64,000 bases of DNA from an uncultured Brachybacterium sp. (GTDB taxonomy: Bacteria > Actinomycetota > Actinomycetes > Actinomycetales > Dermabacteraceae), in assembly GCF_947500705.1 (NCBI RefSeq), contig NZ_CANMSY010000004.1, positions 62,001 to 126,000 of the forward strand, in the 5' to 3' direction. The notes below the pieces were generated by a model. It was not told the DNA's origin and searched no databases. It worked only from the letters and a program-made list of their open reading frames with translations. This document shows positions 8,717 through 18,418 of the stretch, piece by piece; positions within the stretch are counted from its first letter, which is position 1, and each line of letters begins with the position of its first letter. The position numbers were made by a program, and so were the translations under genes.

Positions 8717-10003
8717 TCAGGCCCCGGTAACGCCGTGGAGGATCTCGAGGTAGCGGCGGGCGAGCACGTCGTCGTCGGCGTGCTCGGCGACCCAGTCCCT
8801 GCCGCTCGCGCGGACTCCGGCACGCGAACGCTCCGCGGCCAGCTCCCGCCACAGGTTGGTGAGTGCGTCGTCGTCCTCCGGCGGGAGCACATCGCCGGCA
8901 CCGGCCTCGCGGACCACGTCGGCCGCCTCACCATCCAGCAGCGCGGTGATATGCCGGCCGGTGGCGAGCATCTCGTAGAGCTTCGAGGGGACGGTCCAGG
9001 CGAACGGCGCCCAGTCCCGCAGGGACACGACCACGGTGTCGGCCCAGGCGTACTGCGCACCGACCTCTCGGTGCGGGATCCTGGGGATCACCTCGACCGG
9101 GGCGCCGAGTTCATAGGCCAGCGCGGCGAGCGTGGGCGCCTCGACCCCATGGCCCACCATCCGCACCCGCACGTCCACGCCCTGCTGGTGCAGCGCCGCG
9201 GCCGCACGGACCACCGTATCCAGGCCCTGGGAGCGGCCCATGTTCCCCAGATACAGGCAGCGCAGCTCCGGATGATCCCCGGGCAGATGATCATGCTGCG
9301 GCCGGACCGAGGAGAGGTCGGTGCCGTTGCGCACCACCCGCACCGTCTCCACGCCCCGCTCCTGCAGCACCTCCGCGAAGCGTCCGGTGGTGGTGACGAC
9401 GGCGCGAGCTCCGCTCTGCCAGCCGGTCACCTGATGATGCACCTCGCCCTTGACCAGTGCCACCGCCCAGGACAGGGCGCGGCGCAGCGCGCTGCGATGC
9501 ACGGTGTGCGCCACCTCCGGGCTGAGGGCGCCGACGGGGCCGACGTGGGTGACCAGATCCGGCCACGCATCCCGCATCTCGACCACCAGGGGCACACCCC
9601 ACAGCGACGCGAGCGTGCGCCCCACCATCAGGGTGGGGATGGCCGGGGCGGTGGCGATGATGACGTCGGGGCGGGTGCCGGGGCGGGAATAGCGGTGCCG
9701 GAGCCGGCGCAGCGCATCCGCTGCCGCGATCAGGTGATCAGCGGTGCGGGAGGCGATGTCCGCGCGGTGCGGGAGGAAGGCGGTGCGCAGGATCGTCTCG
9801 CCGTGCCGACCGGTCTCGACACCGCCCACCCGATGCATCCTGCGCTGTGTGGGCGTGGGGCGCCCGCTCGGGTAGTGAGGCACAGGGGCGGCGACGGTGA
9901 CGCTGTGACCCGCGGCGATGAACCGCTGCACGAGCGCCGACCAGCGGCGCTGCGGCGCCCCGAACTCCGGGGCGTAGTAGTGGGTGAGCAGCAGCAGTCT
10001 CAT
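8717..10003 (-). CDS. glycosyltransferase family 4 protein
   Basis: A 428-residue GT-B-fold enzyme of the WbuB/GT4 type. The N-terminal MRLLLLTHYYAPEFGAPQRR loop binds acceptor. The donor half begins near residue 225 with CLYLGNMGRSQGLD, and the C-terminal VPSKLYEMLATGRHITALLDG region with E.....GDVLPPED is the nucleotide-sugar site. It probably adds a sugar to a lipid or cell-wall/exopolysaccharide acceptor at the membrane; the sugar is unknown. Its ATG overlaps the stop of the upstream PRC-barrel gene as ATGA, so the two are co-translated. No other polysaccharide genes adjoin. Confidence 0.87.
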   Translation of the reverse strand: MRLLLLTHYYAPEFGAPQRRWSALVQRFIAAGHSVTVAAPVPHYPSGRPTPTQRRMHRVGGVETGRHGETILRTAFLPHRADIASRTADHLIAAADALRRLRHRYSRPGTRPDVIIATAPAIPTLMVGRTLASLWGVPLVVEMRDAWPDLVTHVGPVGALSPEVAHTVHRSALRRALSWAVALVKGEVHHQVTGWQSGARAVVTTTGRFAEVLQERGVETVRVVRNGTDLSSVRPQHDHLPGDHPELRCLYLGNMGRSQGLDTVVRAAAALHQQGVDVRVRMVGHGVEAPTLAALAYELGAPVEVIPRIPHREVGAQYAWADTVVVSLRDWAPFAWTVPSKLYEMLATGRHITALLDGEAADVVREAGAGDVLPPEDDDALTNLWRELAAERSRAGVRASGRDWVAEHADDDVLARRYLEILHGVTGA

Positions 10004-10686
10004 GCGTCCTCGGCCGCCTTGCGGGCACCTCGGGTGGCAGGAGCGTCGACGTCGGCGTCATCGGTGGCGAGCCCGAGGGCCTCCGCAGCCGCACGCAGCA
10101 TCTGCGGGGTGGCATGACCCGTGTCGGGAGGCCGCAGCCCGGACGTGGCGGTGGCGGTGTCGATCCGCAACCGCACCACGTCCGCAGGCTGAGAGCCCGC
10201 GGCCTCGGCACCGTCGGCGGGGGTAGTGGGGCGGGCGACAGTGGGCCCGGACGGGTCGATGGGGTCTTTGCCGTCGGCCGGGTCAGCGCCGTCGGCCGGA
10301 CGTTCGGCGGGCAGAGCGGCGATCGCGGCCGACGGGATCAGGACGCTGCGAGCGCTGAGCTGACGCGGCATCACGGTGATCGCGGCGAGCTCCCCACCGG
10401 AGTCCTGCTGGTAGATGTCGCGCACGCGGCCCACGGTCTTCCCGTCGCTGCCGAGCACGGTCATCCCCGCCAGTCCCTGCAGGCGCAGGCGCCGTTCGGC
10501 CTGGCTGGTGCGCTCTGGACCGTCGGCCGCGGCCCGCTCTTCGGGGCGGCCTCCCGGCACCAGCGCGGCGGCACCGTCCTGCGTCCGGGCGACGCCCTCA
10601 CGCACGGCGGAGTCGGCCCCTGGCGCGGGAATCCGAGGGTCTGCCGGACCGGAGGCAGGGTCCTCCGATGTCGCGCCAGGCCTCAT
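10000..10686 (-). CDS. PRC-barrel domain protein
   Basis: A 228-residue cytoplasmic protein. An acidic, Pro/Ala-rich N-terminus (1-65) leads to a PRC-barrel at about 68-130 (LAGMTVLGSDGKTVGRVRDIY, then ITVMPRQLSARSVLIPSAAI). A Pro/Asp/Gly-rich linker and a C-terminal helix (ATPQMLRAAAEALGLATDDAD) follow. PRC-barrels are small beta-barrels found in RimM and in photosystem and RNA-processing proteins and usually bind a partner. The gene is coupled by ATGA to the glycosyltransferase, which points to shared expression but not to a known role. Confidence 0.75.
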   Translation of the reverse strand: MRPGATSEDPASGPADPRIPAPGADSAVREGVARTQDGAAALVPGGRPEERAAADGPERTSQAERRLRLQGLAGMTVLGSDGKTVGRVRDIYQQDSGGELAAITVMPRQLSARSVLIPSAAIAALPAERPADGADPADGKDPIDPSGPTVARPTTPADGAEAAGSQPADVVRLRIDTATATSGLRPPDTGHATPQMLRAAAEALGLATDDADVDAPATRGARKAAEDA

Positions 10687-10978
10687 CGATTTCTTCCGCA
10701 GGAGATCACAACCTGGGAGTCTACCGACCGGTCCCTTCCCGCCGCGACGTCCCGGCGAGATTGTTACCGCTCAGCATCCTGCCGCAGCAGCGTCACCCCT
10801 CGCGGACCTGCCCTCAGGAGCGTGAACTTCTGCGCCGCTCAAGACCGGTGTGGGTGGCCACACCAGTCGTCTGCGGCGCAGAAGTTGGACAGGAGCGGGG
10901 CGAGAGGGCGGCAGGCGCCGGCGGGAGGGCGCAGGCGCGGGCAGGAGAGCGGTGCCGCTGGGCCGATGCGCCTGCGGG
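10687..10978. other. intergenic spacer with palindromic repeat
   Basis: Downstream of the TetR gene and upstream of the PRC-barrel gene. It contains repeat 10825-10886 and a GC-rich GCAGG-containing tract (about 10890-10970). No gene is supported. Confidence 0.6.
10825..10886. repeat. dispersed palindromic repeat, family 1
   Basis: Outer arms AACTTCTGCGCCGC and GCGGCGCAGAAGTT form a perfect 14-bp stem. The inside continues with GGTGTGG/CCACACC, flanked by GAC/GTC. The arm sequence TTCTGCGCCGC is shared with the copy at 16421-16480. It lies 3' of the minus-strand TetR gene and could end its transcript. Confidence 0.7.
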
Positions 10979-11869
10979 TCAGCCGACCACCCAGCGGCGG
11001 ACGAACGCCTGCACGTCCTGGATCGGGTCCGCGTCGGCCCGGTTCTGCAGCTCGCGCACGGTGTGCTCCCGCACCGCGAGGCTCAGCAGCAGCGAGACGA
11101 TCGTGCGCGCCAGCATCTTCGGATCCGCGCCGTCGACCAGATGGCCGTGCTCCGCCAGACCCGTCAGCGCCTGCTCCAGCACATGCTCATGCACCAGGCG
11201 CAGCCGGGCGATGCGGAAGCGGCCCGGATGATCCGGGTTCACGATCTCTGCCGACAGCGTGGCCAGCAGCGCCATCGAGTGCTGCCGAGGATCCCAGGGG
11301 CCGGACAGCGCCGCGATCAGCGACTGCGGAGAGGTCTGCAGTGCGTCGGCCGAATCCAGCAGGCCCTGCGCGCTCGCCTCGAGACGATCGATCACGGCCC
11401 CGAGCAGCACCTCCTTCGAGGAGAAGTGGTGCAGCATCCCCGGATGCGAGATGCCCACCCGTCGCGAGATGTCCCGCAGGCTCGCCCCGTGATAGCCGCG
11501 CTCGGCGAACAGGGCCGAGGCGCTGTCGAGGATCGCCTCACGGCGTGAGGACCCCGTCGCCGGTGCCTCGCGCGAGGGCTCGCCCGGAGCGTCGGCCGTC
11601 TCCTCGTTCAGAGGCGTCCGCGGCGGGAGCGTGCCCACCGGAGCGTCGATCACCGGAGCGTCGATCACCGCGCGCAGTTCCTCGCCGATGCCCAGCTCGG
11701 TGGCGGCGATCGTGTCGAGGGTGCGCAGGGCGCGGGCCAGCGGATCCATGCTGAGGTTCAGGGATCCGCCGCCCGCAGCTTCCTCACCTGCACGGTCGGA
11801 GAACATGGCGGAAAGTGGTGCCGGTCCGGTGCCCATTCCGGGAGGGCCATTGGTGGCAGCGAGGGTCAT
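10979..11869 (-). CDS. TetR-family regulator with long N-terminal extension
   Basis: A 296-residue transcription factor, about 100 residues longer than typical TetR proteins. The DNA-binding domain is at about 109-160: RREAILDSASALFAERGYHGASLRDISRRVGIS, then HHFSSKEVLL (given in parts). The C-terminal ligand domain resembles that of the truncated TetR at the left edge. The first 108 residues are unusual: Gly/Pro-rich, then a helix (DPLARALRTLDTIAATELG) and a duplicated VIDAP pair. The ATG at 11869 has AAGGAG 9 nt upstream. An internal start just before the HTH is possible and would give a normal-length TetR; I keep the long form because of the ribosome site. Target genes are unknown; asd lies immediately upstream on the same strand. 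Confidence 0.82.
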   Translation of the reverse strand: MTLAATNGPPGMGTGPAPLSAMFSDRAGEEAAGGGSLNLSMDPLARALRTLDTIAATELGIGEELRAVIDAPVIDAPVGTLPPRTPLNEETADAPGEPSREAPATGSSRREAILDSASALFAERGYHGASLRDISRRVGISHPGMLHHFSSKEVLLGAVIDRLEASAQGLLDSADALQTSPQSLIAALSGPWDPRQHSMALLATLSAEIVNPDHPGRFRIARLRLVHEHVLEQALTGLAEHGHLVDGADPKMLARTIVSLLLSLAVREHTVRELQNRADADPIQDVQAFVRRWVVG

Positions 11870-11890
11870 CGACGTCTCTCCTTGATCATG

Positions 11891-14382
<2,492 letters not shown>

Positions 14383-14920
14383 GGGGCAGGTTCCTTCACG
14401 GTTGGCGGCAGTCGGGGTGGTGCAAGCGGGGTGGTGCGGGCGAGCCTGCCGTGGGGCGGGCCCGGGCGGGACCGCTGGTGGGCGGGCCGTGGGTGGGCCT
14501 GCCGTGGGGCGGGCCCTGGGTGGGACCGCTGTGGGGCGGACCGGTGGGCCTGCCGTGGTGCGGGCCTCAGGCTGGATCGGTGCCGCAGGAATGCCCTCGT
14601 ACCGCCGTACCGATGGGCGCTGCTCTCGCTCGCCCCGCACGGCTCCGGACCCCTGCAACCGGGCACCAGCCGCCACCCAGTCTACGAAAATGCCTGGTCC
14701 TGGCCACAGTGACCTCGACATCCGAGACAGGCCCCCTGGTCAGCGCGATTCAGCGCCGTGACCAGCACAACATCCCGCCGGGCGTGGCGGGCGAGGAGCC
14801 AGCACCCCGGATGCGCTATCCCCTCCTGCACCCCTCCCGGACGGCCCTCACCTCACTCGGGTGCAGCCCGGGTGCGCCCGGGCTGCGCAGCAGGTGCGCC
14901 CCGGGTGCGCAGCAGCCACG

Positions 14921-14976
14921 TTCTGTCGCCAGGCGACTCATGTCAGCAGACGGATCGGTCCTCTGCCGCGCAAAAG
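14921..14976. repeat. dispersed palindromic repeat, family 1 (degenerate)
   Basis: The right arm GGATCGGTCCTCTGCCGCGCAAAAG closely matches the right arm of the perfect copy at 18355-18379 (given here with single-base differences). The left arm TTCTGTCGCCAGGCGACTCATG has decayed and no longer pairs well. This is the only copy lying between divergent gene starts. Confidence 0.5.
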
Positions 14977-15199
14977 ATCGCCGCGCTGCGCCGTGGGCCG
15001 CGTGGGCGGCCCGAGGGCGTGCCCGTGGGCGGCACTGGGGCGCGCCTCTGGGTGAGCTCGAGGGCGTGGCTGGGGCACCCGCGGGCGCTGCACACGCGGG
15101 TGCCGTTGCGGCGGGCGTCGCGCGGTCGCCACTGTTCCTCCACAGTGCGGAGTCGTCCCCACTGCGGGTCGCCCCGCAGCGCCGGCACCGGCCGAGCAC

Positions 15200-15205
15200 T
15201 ACTGT
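15200..15205 (+). promoter_or_regulatory. possible -10 element of leaderless DUF559-type gene
   Basis: TACTGT ends 8 nt before the ATG at 15214, and no Shine-Dalgarno precedes that ATG, consistent with transcription starting at the initiation codon. The -35 region is not recognisable. Confidence 0.35.
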
Positions 15206-15213
15206 CGGGCGCC

Positions 15214-16401
15214 ATGCGAGCCACACCGCTCCCGCCAGGAGCCCTTCTACCCCGCGCCGAGTGGCGTTCCCTCGGAGTGTCCTCGAAGCGGCTCGCGGGC
15301 CCCGCACTGACCACGATCTTCCACGGCTACTCGACGCCCACGGCCGCTCCGGCCACGGTGAACACGATGTGTCGCGTGCTCCAGCAGAGCGTGGTGCCAG
15401 GTGCGGTGATCAGCCATACGACCGCCGCGTCGCTGATGGGAATCGCCCTTCCGTGCTGGATAGATGGCGCGATCGGAGCTCTGACCAGCGCCGCGTACCT
15501 GGATGGCGGCGTCTTCACCGTGCCGAGCACTCTGCCCCTCGTCCCGCACCTCGCGGGAGAACTCGCGGGAGGACAGGTTCACGACACACCGTCGGCCTGG
15601 ACCGAGCGCTTCGAGTCCGGCCTCCCGCTCCAGGGCCCCGGCCCTTCCTTCGGTCCACCAAGGGCGTCCAGGCCCTTGAAGGCACCGCCGGTGCTGCATC
15701 TCCGGGTGGACTCGGGAAACCAGAGATCCGCCGGCCTGTACGTGACCGTGCACCGGACGTCTCCCCGCCCTGCGTTCGCCTGCGGCGGTCTCGAGCTGTC
15801 CCACCCCTACATCGTGCTCCTCGAGCTCGCCCGCCTGCTCGAGCACGATGACCTCGTGATCGCGATCGATTCCCTGGTCTCCCGGGAGCCGCACGTGCGG
15901 GGTGCGACTCTCGACGGGATCATCGCCGCGGCCGAGACCTACGGTTCGCTGTGGGGAATCGCCGCTCTTCGGAAGGCGCTGCGCGTTGCGCGCCCGGGCA
16001 CCGACTCTCCCGGCGAGACGCGAACTCGGCTCCTGCTCATGCGCGCCGGCTTCCCCGAACCGGTCATCAATCACCCGGTGCGCGACTCGGACTCGTCCAC
16101 GATGCGGTACCTCGACCTCGCCTACCCGGAACTGAAGATCGCGGTCGAGTACGACGGCGACTATCACCGGCTCAGCAAAGATCAGTGGCGCGAAGACGAG
16201 GCCCGCAAGGACTCGCTCGCTTCCGAGGGATGGACCATTCGCACGCTCACCGGCCGGGATATCAAGGCGCCGTCGCGACTGCTCTCCGCCCTGCATCGCT
16301 CGTTCAGCCAAGCGGGGGCGCCAGCGCCTCCCGAGAGCAACTGGGCGGGGCGGGCCGGAGCACGGCTCGGCCGTTCACTCGCCCCGCCGAGCCGCCGCTG
16401 A
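15214..16401 (+). CDS. DUF559-type endonuclease-fold protein
   Basis: A 395-residue protein of a family common in Actinobacteria. The N-terminal part (to about 100) resembles the winged-helix/AbiEi-like antitoxin region (SHTTAASLMGI). The C-terminus has a VSR/PD-(D/E)XK-like core near 290-350: TRLLLMRAGFP, LDLAYPELKIAVEYDGDYH and GWTIRTLTGRDI, with the acidic D...E.D set that would bind metal. Family members are usually annotated only as DUF559 or endonuclease-domain proteins; the DNA target and role are unknown. The gene stands alone between a repeat-rich spacer and palindromic repeat 16421-16480. Confidence 0.75.
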   Translation: MRATPLPPGALLPRAEWRSLGVSSKRLAGPALTTIFHGYSTPTAAPATVNTMCRVLQQSVVPGAVISHTTAASLMGIALPCWIDGAIGALTSAAYLDGGVFTVPSTLPLVPHLAGELAGGQVHDTPSAWTERFESGLPLQGPGPSFGPPRASRPLKAPPVLHLRVDSGNQRSAGLYVTVHRTSPRPAFACGGLELSHPYIVLLELARLLEHDDLVIAIDSLVSREPHVRGATLDGIIAAAETYGSLWGIAALRKALRVARPGTDSPGETRTRLLLMRAGFPEPVINHPVRDSDSSTMRYLDLAYPELKIAVEYDGDYHRLSKDQWREDEARKDSLASEGWTIRTLTGRDIKAPSRLLSALHRSFSQAGAPAPPESNWAGRAGARLGRSLAPPSRR

Positions 16402-16420
16402 CCCCGCCCCCACCTCACGA

Positions 16421-16480
16421 AGTTCTGCGCCGCGGGCGACCGATGCGGGTCCCGGCATGAGTCGGGGGAGGCGCAGAAGG
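16421..16480. repeat. dispersed palindromic repeat, family 1
   Basis: Outer arms TTCTGCGCC/GGCGCAGAA (16423-16431/16470-16478) enclose CGACCGATGC ... GGCATGAGTCG, an imperfect inner stem. It lies between two convergent genes, where it could stop transcription from both sides. Confidence 0.65.
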
Positions 16481-16492
16481 TGACCCTCAGCC

Positions 16493-18073
16493 TCAGCCGG
16501 CGACGAGCTCCGTGAGGAGAGCGCGGGCGCCGCGGCTGCGGAGCATCTCGAGAGCGTGGAGGTAGGGCGTGGTGAAGGCGTCGTGCTGGACCAGGTCGCC
16601 GAACAGCTCCTCGTCGCGGAGGAAGGCGAGCGGGTCCACGGCGTGCCGGGCGGCGGCGGCCATCACGCGGTCGTGGAGGCGATCCACCACGGGCCACTGC
16701 TCACCGTTCTCGCCGGTGCCCTCGGCGTAGCGCGCCCAGGAGGCGACGATCGCGGCGGAGGCGGAGACGTCCCTGCCGGCGGCGAGGTTCTCCTGGATGA
16801 CGGGGACCAGCCAGGTGGGGATGCGGTCCGAGGACTCGGCGGCCAGACGGGCCAGGGTGTCCTTGACCTCGCGGTTCGCGAAGCGGGCCATCAGCTCGTC
16901 CTTGTAGGCGTCCAGGTCGATGCCGGGCACCTCGGGCACCGCGGGCGTACCTTCGTGGTCCATGTACAGCACCCTCGTGAACGGAGCGAGGTGCTCATCG
17001 ACCGCGGCTTCATCGGCATAGGTCAGTCCGAGCAGCAGACCGAAGTAGGCGATGGCCTGGTGGGAGCAGTTCAGCAGGCGCAGCTTCATCAGCTCGTAGG
17101 GCTCGACATCCTCGACCATCTGCACCCCGGCCTCCTCATAGGCGGGGCGGCCGGCAGGGAAGTGGTCCTCGAGCACCCACTGCACGAAGTCCTCGCTGAC
17201 CACGGGCCAGGCGTCCTCGATGCCGTAGTCCGAGGCGATCCTCGAGATGTCCTCGGGCGCGGTGACGGGGGTGATGCGGTCGACCATGCAGTTGGGGAAG
17301 GCCACCTCGGACTCGAGCCAGTCGGCGATCGGGGCGTCACCATGCAGTCCGTTCTCGTCGCGGCGGCGGGCGTAGGCGAGGATCATCTGCTTCGCCAGGT
17401 CACCATTGCCGCGCACGTTGTCGCAGGACATCACGGTGAACGGCGGCACCCCAGCCTCGCGACGGCGGCGCAGGGCCTCGACCACGTAGCCGAACATGGT
17501 GCGCGGGTGCCCGGCGCGGTGTGCGGTGTTCGCACCGGCGCCGTCCTCGCCCGCGCTCCCGGCGGCCGCGGCCCCTGCGCTGTCGAAGCGGGTGGAGAGG
17601 TCCGCGGCGACCGCCTCGGTCCCGTACTGGAACTCTCCCGTGGAGGGGTTGTAGTTGTACCCGCCCTCGGTGACGGTCAGCGAGACGATCCGCACCGCCG
17701 GGTCGGCCATCTGGGCGAGCACGGCCTCGGGGTCGTCGGGGGCGAAGAGGTACTTCGCGATGGAGCCGACGATGCGGGGATCGCGGGTCCCGTCGGGGGC
17801 CTTGGTCACCAGCGTGTACAGGCCGTCCTGCGAGGTGAGGGCATCGCGCATGCGGGAATCACCTGGCAGCAGGCCCACGCCGCAGATCGCCCAGTCACGG
17901 TCGCGGCCGGCGTTCATCAGCCGGTCGAGGTACATCGCCTGGTGCGCGCGGTGGAAGCCGCCGACGCCGAAGTGGACGATGCCGATCCTGCGCTCATCCG
18001 GTGAGTACCCGGGCACCGCGACGTCGCCGCGAGTACCGATCTCGGACAGGGTGGAGGCGTTCAGCGCGGTCAT
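16493..18073 (-). CDS. mannitol/polyol dehydrogenase family protein
   Basis: A 526-residue NAD-dependent long-chain polyol dehydrogenase, oxidising a sugar alcohol or hexuronate to the ketose. The N-terminal Rossmann part has IGIVHFGVGGFHRAHQA at about 29-45. The catalytic helix KLRLLNCSHQAIAY carries the family's Lys, Asn and His. SCDNVRGNG and a FPNCMVDRITP segment are typical. A Gly/Ala-rich insertion is seen at about 168-192. AAGGA precedes the ATG. Only about 25 bp upstream the sequence turns into a sugar-permease remnant on the other strand, so the original promoter may be lost. Mannitol, fructuronate or another polyol is possible. Confidence 0.87.
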   Translation of the reverse strand: MTALNASTLSEIGTRGDVAVPGYSPDERRIGIVHFGVGGFHRAHQAMYLDRLMNAGRDRDWAICGVGLLPGDSRMRDALTSQDGLYTLVTKAPDGTRDPRIVGSIAKYLFAPDDPEAVLAQMADPAVRIVSLTVTEGGYNYNPSTGEFQYGTEAVAADLSTRFDSAGAAAAGSAGEDGAGANTAHRAGHPRTMFGYVVEALRRRREAGVPPFTVMSCDNVRGNGDLAKQMILAYARRRDENGLHGDAPIADWLESEVAFPNCMVDRITPVTAPEDISRIASDYGIEDAWPVVSEDFVQWVLEDHFPAGRPAYEEAGVQMVEDVEPYELMKLRLLNCSHQAIAYFGLLLGLTYADEAAVDEHLAPFTRVLYMDHEGTPAVPEVPGIDLDAYKDELMARFANREVKDTLARLAAESSDRIPTWLVPVIQENLAAGRDVSASAAIVASWARYAEGTGENGEQWPVVDRLHDRVMAAAARHAVDPLAFLRDEELFGDLVQHDAFTTPYLHALEMLRSRGARALLTELVAG

Positions 18074-18096
18074 GGCTCATCCTTCTTCGGCGAGTG

Positions 18097-18321
18097 ATGT
18101 GGGGGCCGACGATACCGATCGTGGTGTGGATGATGCGCTCGTTCTTCCTCGAGGTGCCCGGTGAGGTGCTCGAGGCCGCCTCGATCGACGGGGCCTCGCT
18201 GCTGCGCACCGTGGGCACGGTGCTGCTGCCGATGGTCGCGTCGGGCATCGCCGCCATGACGCTGATCTGCGTGATCTTCGCGTGGAACGAGTTCTTCTTC
18301 CCCGGCGCACACACCCGGCCG
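18097..18321 (+). pseudogene. truncated carbohydrate ABC transporter permease (MalG type)
   Basis: About 70 codons of a binding-protein-dependent permease. Visible are PTIPIVVWMMRSFFLEVPGE, the EAA loop (EAASIDGASLLRTVGTVLLP) that docks on the ATPase, and a following helix ending ICVIFAWNEFFFPGAHT. The first three quarters and the last helix are missing. The left break lies 24 bp before the dehydrogenase start, on the opposite strand; the right break is exactly at the perfect palindrome 18322-18379. It is the remnant of a polyol or sugar transporter that would normally be co-directional with the dehydrogenase. Confidence 0.75.
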
Positions 18322-18379
18322 CTTTTGCGCCGCTGAGGACCGATGCTGATGCCCGCATCGGTCCTCAGCGGCGCAAAAG
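18322..18379. repeat. dispersed palindromic repeat, family 1 (perfect copy)
   Basis: Two 25-nt arms (18322-18346 and 18355-18379) are exact inverted copies around the 8-nt loop TGATGCCC. The arms begin CTTTTGCGCCGC and contain GGACCGATGC. It is the best conserved member of the family and abuts the cut end of the permease remnant. It also lies between convergent transcripts. Confidence 0.8.
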
Positions 18380-18418
18380 TGCGCTTGGCCCGCGGCGGCG
18401 GCAGCGGGGGCCGCCCCG

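Larger units (their letters stand above)
14383..15213. other. 831-bp intergenic region with repeats
   Basis: Divergent spacer between lysC and the DUF559-type gene. 14400-14570 is an imperfect tandem array of short G-rich units (GGGCGGGCC, GTGGGTGGGCCTGCCGTGG). 14860-14920 has repeated GGTGCGC/CCGGGTGCGC. A degenerate palindromic repeat is at 14921-14976. CACTGT-TCCTCC-ACAGTG (15130-15147) is a short inverted repeat. Open frames here are GC shadows; no gene supported. Confidence 0.6.

Noticed and set aside
14383-14721. Upstream extension of lysC through GC-rich repeats
   Set aside because: No homology and repetitive Pro/Ala/Arg composition; the ATG at 14382 has the ribosome site and begins the kinase motif.
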